From Callaeas wilsoni (taxonomy: Eukaryota; Chordata; Aves; Passeriformes; Callaeidae), in assembly GCA_013398955.1 (NCBI GenBank), contig VWPU01002144.1, forward strand, positions 1-64,000: a stretch of DNA of 64,000 nucleotides, given 5' to 3'. The translations under genes and the position numbers were made by a program. This document shows, one piece after another, positions 21,729 to 35,600 of the stretch (position 1 is its first letter; each line of letters begins with the position of its first letter). The notes below the pieces were generated by a model. That model did no database searches and was not told the origin of the DNA. It saw nothing but the letters and a program-made list of their open reading frames with translations.

Positions 21729-22914
21729 TACTCTGTAGAATAAATAAGATGGAAATTTGGTCAGATAACATTTAAAAAATAGTCTCTTACTTCCTTTTAT
21801 ACATTGTGGAGGGAAAAGATGCACCTTAAATTTCTGCTGTTGGTACCGTCATGCCACAAAGGCATGCCTATCTGAGCAGATCTCATTGTTAAAGTCATTT
21901 CATTTAAATAGATGCATGTCTTGGTGGATTGCTACAGTTTAATGGAAACTAGGTGTTTTAGCCTTTGCTGTGGTCCTGAATGCACAGCTACTTAAAAGGC
22001 AACAAAATTAGCCAAACTGATATTTCAGCATGATCAATTACAGTTTATTTATCCTGTAACTTATTACCTGCAATGAGGGCAAAGCTAATTTTTACTGGTG
22101 GGAAGAGATCACATTATTTTTCATTTATGTATTGTTAAGGTGCAGCCTAAATGAAAAGGATGATATTGCGTGGCTTTTTCACAATCATGGGTATGTCTAG
22201 ACCAGCCTACATTTGCCTAAAATAAAAGTCATCATTTCCAGAGACTTTTTTTTAAAAAAGCAAAGTTTGGGCAGTTGTGATAGAACAATAAATGATAACC
22301 CCTAGCAGGGCCCTTCTCTTTGAAGGCTGGTGCCAGGTCAGGTGCTTGGAGGCAGGAAAGCCTCAGGGGCTTGCTGGCACTCCTGTGCATTTGAGTCATA
22401 TCAGAAACGGGCACCATTAAAGTTCAAAATGCATTACTCACACTAAACATGTAGCTCAGCCCCATCAGGCCTGGCCAAACCTAAGTCTATATGAATGTCA
22501 AATTTAACATATTCATCACCAGAATTTCTTCCTCTCCCTTTTTCTTTTGTGCACTCAGCAGAGAGGATCTATCAAGGCAGAATTTCTTGTCACTGGGCTT
22601 TCATGATTTAATTAACCAACTTTCAGTTCAGACAGTTTGGTGCTGCATCAGACCTTTAGCTTTGCTCATCTCCTCTGCACAGGGACTGCACCAGCTTTCC
22701 ACTCTGAGCACCTGTGGCAGAACGTATCCTCCCCCTGTCTACCACAGATAGTTGGTGCAGATACAGAAGAGCTCACCCACGCGCTGAAAGGCCCAGCAAG
22801 GGGTCATTCCTGCTGCCAAAAGGGCTCAAGCCCCAGCTAAGAATCAACATCTTAGTCTGGAGAGCAGATGTGGAAAGAGATAACAGAAATATTCTTGACT
22901 GAGAGACACTGTTT
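21729..22914. other. Intergenic, nothing firm
   Basis: No gene is seen. The last 200 bases may belong to the 5' part of the LTR-like element that follows, whose left edge cannot be defined. Confidence 0.4.
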
Positions 22915-23402
22915 TACAAACTATAAAAGACACACGAGTTATCACAGAGGCAGAAGCCTTCTACACACACCCTGAGAGTGTGGGGGACTTCTCCCCAGAG
23001 TTTGGACGCAGATTCCGCAGTTGCTTTCCTGGGAATTGAGGGAAAGGATCTCGATGTGTGCCCCACCAACAACTGGATGGTAAGATACATTGGAGCCTAA
23101 ATTATATTATTTCTTCGCTAGCCGTAAAATTAATGGTACCTTTAATCTCGTGCTGTATATACCTACTAGTAGTTTCTTTATTCTTATTCCTGTGTAGTAT
23201 ATAGTTTGTTTTAAGTCTTATGTCTGTTAGTTTTGTGTCTATTAAATAAATAATTCATTCTATAATAGACCGAATCAGCCATTATTAAAGAACTNAAAAT
23301 GGGTTTTGAGGTGCTGGCCACCCCAATAAAGCTACTGCCGGCTGCCAGAGGCCTGGGCAAAAGGCAGAGACTTAGCTAAAACACTCAAATCCATTCGTAA
23401 CA
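22915..23402. mobile_element. Probable solo LTR (retroviral, degraded or 5' edge undefined)
   Basis: The segment has an isolated CTATAAAAGA box (22921), a CpG-bearing leader-like stretch, then an AT-rich tract with AATAAA (about 23241-23250), and ends in CCATTCGTAACA (23391-23402), a CA terminus typical of LTRs. Viral genes and a primer-binding site do not follow. AATAAA is also present on the minus strand (near 23180), so orientation is uncertain. One base (23295) is an N. The assignment is by architecture, not a family match. Confidence 0.45.
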
Positions 23403-24600
23403 GCACCATGATACAGAGTGGTAAGATTTTTTCTGAGGATTTGGTTTGTTCATGTACCTGCACACTGTAAGCTGATTTCCATTCACAGTGTTGAGTTATC
23501 TCACTGCCACATGTCTGTCCTCTGATACAAGCTCACTCTCCCCTCCCAGAAGAGAAACTCGCCATCAGCTGGGATCTGGAACAATATGATCTTTAATGTG
23601 CAGAACTTTGTTGTATTTTCCACATCTGCATGTGCTAAATGGATGACACAGCATTTCCAGCTTTAGTCAATTTCCCAAGGTACCTGTGATTGCATTTCGC
23701 AGTGCAATGAGGTTTCTGCTTCACTGTTTTCCCACCATCATGCTGGTCTAGGTGCATCTTCGTTTGCTCCCATTGTTGAGCCAGCTCCCAGGGCATCACA
23801 TTCCTCTACTCCTCCAGGCTTTGGAGAAGGTGAGGGTAACAAATGCAGCTTCCTGAAGATTTCTAGCCCCTAAGGCTCCTTTTTTATGCTTGCCTTCTTT
23901 GTCTTGCAGATGGATTTATCTGTAGAAATGCAGAAGTCCAGCCATGCTCTGCAAAGGACTAACCTCCCCAATTTCACAGTATTTATTCTTTTGGGTTAAC
24001 AGCAGTTCCTATTTGTAAATAACTTCAAATTAAGCTCTCAACAAAGTCCAGCAGCAAACACAGCAGTTATGAGTAGGTTGTATCTTATTTCTTCTTGTTG
24101 ATAATGAAGTCTCAGTGTGTAAAAATAACATCTGTATTATAGCTGCCAGAGGTGTGTTTGTGTTTAATCTTTTATCAATAGGCTTTAGCTGTTATAATTC
24201 AGGGTGTAACTAAATATTTTCAGTTCCAGAGCAGGTCTAGGTAGATCACATTGTGATTTATTTTTGCCCAGTTAAAAAGCCATAAACTATTTAAAAATAC
24301 TTGCTAATGCATAAAAGATTGACTAAATCTCTATTTTAATACTGCAATGATAAAAATATCATCAGCAGATAAAGTTAATCCAGAAAAGCCTATGATAAAT
24401 GGAAAATAATCACAGGACATCAGAGACATCATAAAAATGAGAAAATGATAAGTTTATAGGCATGTGGAGCCAGTAAATGTTTAAAATCTCTTTGTTTTGA
24501 GCTGGTTGAAGCAGAGGCAAGTAGACACAAGAAAAAGTACAAATGAGTGCTTTATTCCGAAACTAAATTAGAATACTAAAGATAACATCAAGGACTGTGT

Positions 24601-24610
24601 GGAAATCCCC
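24601..24610 (-). promoter_or_regulatory. Consensus NF-kB site downstream of TNFAIP3
   Basis: The minus strand reads GGGGATTTCC, a perfect GGGRNTTYCC match, 8.5 kb past the TNFAIP3 polyadenylation signal and about 24.6 kb from the presumed promoter. It stands in an AT-rich block with a TTTTGTAATTTTTTCC stretch 20 bases on. Enhancer function is inferred; a single 10-mer can occur by chance. Confidence 0.35.
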
Positions 24611-27600
24611 TGGATATGTTTTGTAATTTTTTCCAGTGAATCTCTGTATATCAAGGGTAAGTGGATGACCACAGCTGGGGTAGGTTGTGTTTTGGTATTC
24701 CGCTTTTGCGGTGCAGACACACAGGGTGGAATTCGTCTTTGTTGTCTTACCCTTCCCTGACTACAAAGGAGTGTCCAGATGCAGATGTTTACACTGTAAA
24801 GGTGACTCGTTTGATGAGTTGAATCTCACAACCCATTTCTAAGGTGACGTTTCCTCTTGGAGAAAGTTAGAAAATCAGTACAATACACAGGTTGCCTGTT
24901 TCTGCACAGCTTCCTGACTAATCAGTTTGATGTTGGGCCAACGACAGAGTCACTGAAAACTTAGGGCAAGTGCTTCCTGAAAACAATGGGTGTTAGGCAT
25001 TTAAATGCCTTGCATTTCTGGATAATGAACCTCTCACTTCTTCCATTTATATATTTGTTCTGAATAAAATTGGAGAAATATCACTCATTTAGCTCTCCTC
25101 AGAAGTTATGAGATTAAATTAATTGATGATTACAACATGCATTGACATTCTGAGGTGAAAGGTCTGATATGTAAATAACAATAATTATTTCTATCTGCAG
25201 TGAGAATGTACTCACTGCACACTAACAATTCCACAACTTTGGGACCAACAGAGTCTCACTTATTTGAGACACTTGCATTTTTCTGAAGTTACTTTGTCTT
25301 GTTTTCTTTCAGGTACTCCATGGGATATAGAGGAATCAAAATTAAACTTGCCCAAAGGGAGCATGTGAAACCACATGCATGTCCTTGCACTGAACAACAT
25401 CTCAATATTAATGAATTACCATTCATTAGCATTGCTTCATTACCATTTCCTTGGTTATTTTAATGGTGTTCTAGAAATGTATTTGGCCCTAGTTCAGGGC
25501 CAACATGTTCTCAGTGTAGAAAATCAGACCAAATGGAGATGTATCAGGACAGGGCTGTTTGGAATAAGCGTTAATGGCAAGGCAGTTGCCAAAACCAATA
25601 TATCCTCCACATGCATTAATACTGGATTCAAGAGAACAGGTTTTTCCTCAGTAGTCAATGGAATTGCATCAGAGATTGACCTGGCTCCGTTATCAGTTTC
25701 TTTTCTGACAAACCAAACATCTGAAATTTTTTCGAACGACAAGGAAAAGTACTGAGTCACAATTTTCTGTATACCACTTGCAGCCAGCTGCAGATCAGCT
25801 TCTTTGAATCATAATACAGTTGAGACGTACCAGGGAATTTGTATCCGGCTTACACAGTGGTTAATGTTATAAATTGGGGTAAATAGATGACCCACTTGTT
25901 TACTGAGGTTTTCAAGGTTATCAAGGGAGATGAGAATAAACCAGCGTGGCATGAACAAGGAAGTGAAGTGAAAGTTCATCTATCTGGCTTTTATCTGTAT
26001 TGACTTACTGACATAATCAAGGGATAAACACCCTCTTTGTAGTGGAAAAACATTCATAATAAAGATAAAATTGCGATTTCAATGAGACCTGAGAAGAACC
26101 AGTAAAAAGTTTTAGAATTACTAAATTCTAAGCATGGAAAAAAAAATCTCAGCAATGAGAAATATGGGGGCAAGAAACACCTTTTCTGTTAGCTTGCCAA
26201 GACATGCCTAAACAGTTTTACCCTTGTAAAACTGTGAGCTTATATTGTGCTATTTGCCCCCTATTCTCTTTGTTGCTCTCAGGATGTAATACCCCACTTT
26301 GTACTTTCCTGTATTAAAGTGCATTTGTTTCAGCAGGCCTAGTTTGCTAATACATCTATTTTACACTGTCTGACTCCTCTTCCTCCTCCATATTTAGTTT
26401 TACCAGTTTCTTGTCATCTTTGGTTTATACCAAAAAATACTAAGTAGTGCCTTAATATTTTCTTCCTGGACACAGATGAAAATGTAGAATGAGATCCAAT
26501 CTGACACTGATCTCTGCAAAATAACTAGAGAAGTCATGTGGTAAAAATTTCTTATGGCAGATATATTATTAATTACGCCAGGACATCAGTTCTCACTTTA
26601 ATGAGCATGGGTTTTTTTGCCAGCAAGAATTGCTAGATTTTTCTATCCAAATGTTCTACAATACCAAAACAAATACCTCACAAATATCTGTGTATTTGCT
26701 TTTATCAACCAGGCTAGAAATTGACATCAGCAAAGCACTGAATCAGGTTTATTAAAGAAAGTCAGTTTTCTAATAATTAACATAGAATGACACTGGCTTT
26801 TTTTCCTTCTTCTTCAAGCAACTCTTGTAGGACTTGTTGGTGTAAGTTGCGTTCAAGAAGAAGTGAAGTTATTTACTTGTACCACATATGAACAATAATT
26901 GCCATTACATTATTATTTAAGGGAAATGTTAGATACAGAACCACAATATTTGATGAACATCTTCTCCCTTTATGCTTAGAATTTTATTATCTCCAAAGGA
27001 TAATGACTGATATTAATTGGATTATTAGAAATCCTTTACTGCTTTTAGATTTCCCTCAATGTAGGCACAATTCAGACTTGGAAAGACATACAAAATGTTC
27101 CTTAAGTCATCCTTGTACTATAATGTTCATGTTCTGATAAAGCAGAATTCCTTTGAAAAGGTCTAACCATTTTATGCAGTCCATTGACCTTCAGTTCGGA
27201 GCCGCAAGAAATTTTGACTTCAGACAAAAATGACCTAGGGAGATCACATACATTATAAAGGCTCTCCAGTGTCATTAACCTTTAGTAGCCTCAGTGTACC
27301 TATCTAATCCACAAGAAAAATAAGCAAAGTCAAACCCTTGAAAAACTATCACACTAGGTAAAATTTTTTACCTACCTCTGTGGAAAAGGTGTAAACCACC
27401 CTATCTCCTGGCATCTGAAGTTAGACTTCAGGGAGTTTCAATCCCCGTATGTGGGAGAGATGTGTTCATGCTGTAAACAAGTCAGATGTCAAAAGAACAA
27501 ATGGATGACACACAGGGTGCTGGGTTAGGGTTCAACCGTCAAGTTTTGGCATTATGTGGCAATACAAAAAGTTCCCTACTCCTACATGTCTGCACCGTCC

Positions 27601-30600
27601 ACGCAACTCCGCTACTGAGCTGCTCCAGCACAGCCGAGGGAAGGACCTTTTGGTCCCTCAGTCTGGAAAACATGATGCTCTTTATTTTTTAATTCTATAC
27701 AATTGCTGTGTTGTACAACGGCTAAATGAACTGCAAACATAATAAATATGAGAAAATGGTGTGATGCTGGTTTCCTCCATCAGGTCACTGAAAATTTTCA
27801 AGAAGACAGCATAAATTTTTAAAAAAAAAAAGTCATTCATATATTTGTACTAAGATTCAATAGGAACACAAGTAAAAGAACTTAAAGTATATTTGCTCTC
27901 AGAAGAAAAAATGCCATGTAAGTGAGAATTAAATAGCTCTTGGATTAGCTTATATGCAGGAGGGAAAAAAGCTTATGAAGACATGAGATATTTTTCTTTT
28001 TCTAACTAAAAGAAATGAAAAATGACAAATTTACAGTAGACCAACTGGCATCAGCCTCTATGCCATGGTATGCTCCATGGTGACTAGAAGTCAGCATGAC
28101 CACACCTATACTTGTCTACACTTGCTGAATCCTGAGGCAAGTTGCTAGATTCCCCTTGTCCAGCACCAAGCCTCTTTGCAAGCTCAGCCCAGATTCGAGC
28201 TGTGTTCAAATGTCATGTGTCCCATCAGCAGTCCTTCCTGGTGGGATCCCAGGCATGGTGCTGCCACAGAGCAAGTGAGATCTGTGGCAGCTCACCTGGA
28301 CAGAGCATAGGATAGCCTGTCCCCAGAGGAGAAATGAAAAACCCTTGTTCTACAGGGGGTGTTTCTTTCTCTGGGAAAGAAACACACCCTGGCCCCACTC
28401 AGTGGTGGGCTGGTGTTGGAGCTGGCTTTGGACATAATCCAAGGAAAGCCTGTTAAGACTTTAATTCAAGAGAAACATCCTTTTGGATTTCCCTGTCGCT
28501 CTCAGCTGCAAGGACTTTAAGTTGCAGCTTGAACGACTGAGGACACCTCAGGAACGTTTTTCTTCAACAGATTCATGCCTGATAGGTCTGAAATTTTCCC
28601 TTTGGAGGCTCTGTCTGGGGAGAGTCTGAGTGGTGCTTTTACAAGGTGGTATGCAAAGAGGGGGTTTCCCACTTGTGACCACAGGAGATTACCATACTGC
28701 CTGCGTAAAAAGAGTTAGTTACAACAACAGCACCTGTTGACTCTCAAGGCAGACTGCTGGGCAGAATCTGGGTGAACCAGCCAGGGGTTTACACCACTGT
28801 CCAGGTGCTTGGGCAGTGTGGTGGTGCTGGAAGAGCACAGAACACCTCTGTGCAGCTGGCACCTGGCCACCTCACCTTTGGCAAGACTTCAGGTTTTTTT
28901 CTTCATCTCCATGCATTTTGTATGCCAGCAAACACCAACACTGTTACCTTACTCTGAAGTCCCCATGTTTGTAAGCTGAGGCATTTCCTGGCAGGGTACT
29001 CAGGCAGGTCAGGTCATCCATCCCTGTCCAGCAATACCCTGGGTGATCCCTGAGTGCAAGGGCCAGAGCACTCCCCTTGGGATCAAAGCAGTGTGGAAAA
29101 CTGGGAAAGTAAGCTCATTGAATACTATTTTCACCCCAAGTTCAATGCAGCCTCCATCAGCTCCCCCTATACCACACAAATACAGCCCAGGGTCTTTAGG
29201 GTGTATGGCAAAACCTCTTGGAATCTCTTTATGTGCTGCTTCCATAAACACAGTCTTGGCTGAATGTTCTGGAGTTTTTTTTCAGGTTTTGTCACATTTA
29301 CTGTGAATTTTGAAAGCATATGTCTCAGAAAGTCCCTAAACAAGTGTGTTTCCAGCATGAGAGGAAGGAACACCTCAGCGATGTTTCTCCTGCCCAACCC
29401 AGCCATTCAGGCCAATCAAAAATGTGCAGTGAAGCATGAGCTAGATCTAAGTTTCTAACCACTGATATCACCTCAGTCACACACAAGGATACAGCCTTTT
29501 CTGCCATTAAATTCTGGTTCATCCATCCATCTCTTTTCAGAAAGATTCACTAGAGAGCTGGAGGCATGAGTGTGGATGGACACATTTACACTGCACCAGT
29601 CACTTGAGGCAGACCAACGTGCAGAGCTGTTCTTAGCCTAGCTCACAGCAAAAGAACCAGGGCATCTGTGCCATATATAATTCCAGGCTTTGAAATTTCA
29701 AGGGAACTGTAATTACAAATTTAAGAGGCAATATTTTGCATAAGGAATTTTTCCTGAAAAATTCTATTCAGGGTGAAGAAAGAGAAAGCAGATCGTTTTG
29801 TTGCCTTGTTTTTGGGGTTTTTTTAAGACTGCAGCTCATCACTGAAAAGTTATCTCTGTCAAAGCAACATGAGCTTTTTGCAATATTATTGTACATAATG
29901 TCAAAACCTTGACATTAAGTCCTTATCTGGCACAATACAATACTACTGAAAAGCTGGATAAGAGGACAGGGTATATTTGCATTGCACCTTGCTTTCCTCC
30001 ATAGCTAACCTAAGGTACTTAATCAAAGAAACTGGTAACAGGAAAATGAGGTCTTGCTTACAGCATTATTTATCTTGTCACCAGAACTAAGTTTATCACG
30101 TAAAGATAATAACTGCAATTACAAAGCCATCTTCTCACTAAATAACAGTGAGAAACAGGAAAAGATAAGTCACACCACACCCAGAAACTTCTCTTGCAGG
30201 TGATTTTTTTCCAGTCTTCAAACATTCCCTTTAGTCCTCCTACTTCTAGCTTAATCAAAGACCATGTGAAAAACTTAATTAAAAAATTTACCCTTAAATA
30301 CTCACCCAGACTGTATGAGTCTGCCTTCATGCCCATCAGCATTGCAGTGCATGGGCTCATCTCAGCAGAAGATCTCCCCCTGTCCCACCTCCTCTGCCCC
30401 TCCAGGCATGAAGAGGTGGGCGGGATGCTGTTCCACCAAGGCACATCACAGCTCCCCTGCTACTTTGCTTGGACTCTCTCCAGAGGAATATTGCTACAAA
30501 AGCATATTTTATTTCATTTGATCAATACCCACTTGAGTGTAATGAGGGATTACTTCACCAGATGTTCCCTACTTTTCCCCTGGGTATTAATTATGCATAT

Positions 30601-31496
30601 TCTTCCCCACCTCTTCTCAGTAAGACACAGGGGAAACTAGCCACTGGTGATGGCTTATCTGCACAGATTTCGTGTGGTTTGTCATCACAAGACAGGGTTA
30701 AGTAGATTGTGCAGCTATTTTGCTAGACTGAGTGGTTTATTCTGATTTCTGTCACTTTGCTTTTTTTTTTGTCCAAAGTCTAGAATTTCCACAGACGGAT
30801 GTTTAAAAACAAATTCTGCAAAATTTAGATGGTATCTCTCCTTAAAACCTCTCTACTGAAAATCTAAGTTGGAAGTATATAATGGTTCATGCAACCTCTT
30901 CCTTTCCCATGTGAAAGTAGTTCTAGTTCCTCAGACACTTTATCTAGGTACTTTTCACACTTCTGTGTACCTTAGGTGGAAATGCTCATACATAAGTCTC
31001 AGTTATTCTTTATTTCAGTTCATGATGAGTTGTTTTAGACACACTCTTATCTCCAGCCACATCTCTCCAAGCAACATGAAAATATTGTCATATTTTTTCA
31101 AAATGTCACAGGTACTTTCATACATTTCAAAAGTGGTTGTGGCCAGAAGAAGTCAGACGGAAAGCAGGCCTTTGACTGGAGCAGCACATCCTGCACACTC
31201 ATCTGATGTCCTCAAATTATGCCTTCGGTTCCCACTGCTCCACTGTCTTCCAGGGGCTGGTGAACCTCCAGAGCTTTGCTGTGTACATGGTCTCCCATCT
31301 GCTCTGGCATCTCCATGTCCCCGTGTCCGTGCTTTCCAATGGCAGCAACTGGGTGTGCTCAGAACGCTGAGCCAGCCCAGGCATCAGGGCAGTGCCCGCG
31401 GTCGGCACAGCTGCTGTTGTATAGTGAGAGTTGTGACACTGGCAGCTAAAATAAGCTTCCTAGTGGGCAGATTCTCCTTCCCAGTTCCTCTTCTAG

Positions 31497-31500
<4 letters not shown>

Positions 31501-31546
<46 letters not shown>
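31501..31546. repeat. Uninterrupted 46-T homopolymer
   Basis: Forty-six consecutive T residues (poly-A on the minus strand), followed by about 260 bp of GC-richer sequence. The exact length in an assembly is unreliable. Confidence 0.95.
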
Positions 31547-31547
<1 letters not shown>

Positions 31548-32630
31548 TGCCTCCCCCTTGCTTATCACAGCCTTCTCCTGACTGCTTGGCCAGCAGCAGG
31601 CATTTCATCTTCCCCTCTGCAACCGAGCACTTTTCTCTCTGACCAGCCACCAGCCACCAGCCAGCTCTGTCCCAAACACCCGGCTTTCCAGCACCAATCC
31701 TTGCTGGCGCACCCCACGCTCCACAGCCGCTCTGGGAAGCCCACAGCACTTCACAGTGGCTGCCTGGCTCTGCTGCGTCTCAGTGCGTCTCTCCCTCTTT
31801 AGGAAGGTGTGGCATCAAAAGGGAAGAAGCATTTGCTTTTGTTCTAGGACGTTATTTAAAGCTGCCTGTTGCATAATTAAGAAATGTTTCCATCAAGTGA
31901 TTAGCAGCCTACCCAGGTGTATCTTTTTTTCACCATGCACTTGGGAGCACACCCAGTCTTTTGCTTTGTGCTGAGCCATTTGCGCTTTTCCCCTGCAGTT
32001 CTTTTCAGTGGAAAGGGCCCGAAGGCGTGCTCATCTTCTGGGAAGAGCCATGTGAAGGCCCCAGGAACGGCTGGCCCCAGATGAGCTGCATCCATTCCCT
32101 TGCCCCACGTGACAGACAGAAGGGGCTCCATCTCAGCTGGGTAAGGCAGGGCTGGCTCTCGCACTGTCGCACTGCACTGTGTGTGTTTCAGAGAACGTGA
32201 TGTGAGTGTACAACTTCACCTTGCCCCTTGCTAGCCAGAACAACCAGCACTGCATCCACTCTGGCACAAGATGGGGTTTTATTTCTAATCATAACAAAAA
32301 CAGGGAACTTTGCTACATAATGGGCAATGAAAGAAGTAATTCTCTAGACTTCCAAGAGAAACAATATAGTCGTCTGTAATCCCTCTACAGACATTTTCTA
32401 TACCTACCTTTTCTGAGGCATCCCCTCCCCAGAGGCATGCAGGTGCCCTCTCTCCCTCTTCACTCAGACTGTGCAGCGTGCTTGCACGTGGCCCATGGAG
32501 CCAGCAGCCCACACGTGTCCTTTGAGAGCTGCTGTGCTCTGCTTACATGGTCCAGGCTAAAAATGGCACAAGACCTTGGGAAAACTATTCCCTTAAGAAC
32601 CACTTCCTAACATTTATCTATGCCTTTTCC

Positions 32631-32649
32631 TTTTTTTTTTTTTTTTTTT
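32631..32649. repeat. Poly-T tract (19)
   Basis: Nineteen T residues in a T/C-rich context; no attached retrocopy is recognised. Confidence 0.9.
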
Positions 32650-35600
32650 GGCTTGAGAAGTAACATAGCTACTATTTGTAAATGTTTTCTCCCTCTTCAG
32701 TAATGTTCTCCATGTCTTTCCAGTGTCTGTTGAAAGCAGAGGAAAATACCACAGGCTTCAGTAGCCATCATGCATTATAGAGTTCAATAAGATACAGCAA
32801 TGCAGGCTACAGCTTGGTATTCAGAGCTTCATGAGAAATTTTACCCATGTTTCTTTCTAAAAGCAAAAAAAAAAGAGGGATGATGCACTTTATATGAATC
32901 AGGTAAACAACCCATACTTCCTTGAGGACTTAATTTATGGACTTTACTGTGGTCAGCTTGAAGGAGGCAGACAGTCAGGGACAGCTTTCCCAGTGAGCAG
33001 AGTCACTCAGAAGTCCTCAGGTTCAAACCCATCACACTGAGGGCTGGGTTACCAGCACAGCAGAGGAAGCCACATTTACCTAAGCATCCTCATTCATTGA
33101 TTAAAACTGCAAAAGGAGAAGACCAGAGAGGAATCTCTTCTTAAATTTCATGCAAATTTCAGTGTTGAGACTGGAAGTGACCCAAAGTGCCACTAATACT
33201 GTAACCGTCCCAAGGGGCATCACAAGCCAGGCAAGACATTGCTTGACAACACACTTCAGTTCTTCCATAAAGAAGGCCCTAGAAAACCCCACAGCTACAC
33301 TCTGCCTGTCTACCTGCAGTTTTACAACTTGACATCCTTTTCCTGAGGAAGGTGTCACCTTCACCCACTGACAGAAAACCATATAGAACTGACTTGGCTT
33401 TACTTGCAGCTTGAAGTCTTCCACTGCCATCCTTAAAACCTAGTTGCAAGAAGCAAGCCAGTGCCTGAGTTAACACCACTAGCTTTCCAAAAAAGCTTCC
33501 TCTTCACTTCAAACCGTGATTGCTGGTGGAACAATCCGATACCAAAGATAGCAAATGCTTAAAACTACAAATACAGAGCAGCCAGGGGTATTGTGTGTGG
33601 TTGAATAGGAGGAAGTACTTGACCTGGTGGCACCTTTAGTTCCAGATGAGCAGTCCTGAGCCTTTTAAATCAGTATCTGACAGCTCGCTTTTTCATCAGT
33701 GTTCATCCTTGAGGTTGTGTCATATTTTTAATGAAATAATAATAACTTCATATAAACATTTGCTGATGGGTAGTGATGACAGCTGCTAAAGGAATGCAGA
33801 GCAAGCAGTACGTACCCACAAGAAGCACAGTACAGCTGCTGCAGCACATTTAACATGCAGTACTTTTAGCCACAGAGAGAAAGAAAGAAAAGGTGAACAA
33901 AGTATTCATTTTATGGAGAGAGGAAATAAGCATTGGAGTTCAATTTCCAAGGAACATAGCATTTAGATTAATCCTTTCTAGAGGCCTGTCTGTGAATAAG
34001 ATGATTGTGTGAGTTTGGGAGAATGTATGGCAGTTCTTAAGTCTCCCACAATTTTTCTATGTAACCTAGACAAGTCATTTAACCTGTCAATGCTTCAGTT
34101 GTTGTTGTTTTTTAAATAGCATTCCTAGTAACACTGCTCTGCGTAACATTTTCATACACTAGATCAGGTGTTTGAGATATTCTACATAAATGTATATTAT
34201 ATATACACACTCCACCCTATCTCTTAGTGCTGGTGCAGCAAACAAAAATCACCATCATCTCTTGAAGGTGCAACGTTCCTGTAAGAGAAAGAGATGGCCA
34301 GAAGCAGGCTCATAGCTGATAAGCTCTAAAGGGAGGCTCATAATCACAACTCGCTTTCTATTTGGCATCACAATGGGCAGTTTCATCCAGGACTGACTAA
34401 ACAGACATGCAAGATTAGCTTGACAGCCTGTTAAGAAATCCATCATTTCCCCATTTTAGAAGGCTGCAACTAAGTGTTTTCTCCAAATTTGCATGAGTCT
34501 TGGTCCTGTTATTAGAAACAACAGACAGAACTTGGGACACTTACTGGCAATTGACAGAAAAGGACAAAAAGTTAATAAATAAATCACCGCTCAGCATAAG
34601 AAAAGCCTCTAGAGTATGCTCATGTAACATTTTATTTGCATACTTTGAAATTTGTACTGATGTATATTGGCATGACATTGATTTTAAAAAGTTGGAAAGA
34701 GTTCTGCACAATTTGAATTAAGTTTTTTAAGTAAATTTGTAGTTACCAGTTTACATGATATACCCTGGAGAAAGAGCCTTCTTTTTACTAAGATGAAGGT
34801 AAAACTTCGATTAAACTACTTCAGCCTCAGATAAATCTCATTGTAGACACTTTCAGCTGACCTCAGTAGTTTTATTTTCAATATTGTAGCTAGTAATGTA
34901 AAGTCAAATCTCACTGCTGAAGCAGAGAAAAGGTGTAGAAAAAACACTATTGTCTTCATCTGGGAATTTGTGACAAGATTTTGAAGACAATTGTCATGGT
35001 CAACAAGAGAGACCAATCCTTCTCTGTGGGTCAGTGATTTTGGTAGCTACTGCCTGGCCTGCCTGCCATTCTCCATCACTGTTTCTTCTTAACCCTGGCA
35101 GTGCACATCAGAGTTCCCACCCAGGAACTCAGCCTTGCTGGGCAGAGAAGGTTTGTGGTGCCACCATATTCTTCCAGAAAACCCCAGTGATTAACCCAGT
35201 GCTGTACTGACTGTTTACATTTCACTGTCTTATATCAAGAAACACTAACCTATTTAAAAGATTTAATCAGACACACATACAGAAGCAAAAACTTCCTATC
35301 ACTGGGCACTCATAATGCTTGCCAACTGGGATGCAGAATTGCATCAGTTCAGACAGAACTGGCTTGAACTTTGACTCCTTTCTCAAGATGAATCCACAAT
35401 TTTCACATTTTAAATGTACAAGAAACTGTTAAAGACTTTTATTAAAACAAAATTTACTCTTATTTTTCTAATCTGTGTAGAAATAAAACAGCTGTTCTAC
35501 AAGGAAAAAAATTCCTTAAAATAAGTAATTTAGTTGCCTGACCAAGAATGAGATAGCTCAAGGAATCATAGATGGAAAAAACTTGCCATACTGAAGTCAG

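Noticed and set aside
30869..31642. 257-codon plus-strand frame
   Set aside because: It runs through the 46-T tract (poly-Phe) and has no domain; a composition artefact.
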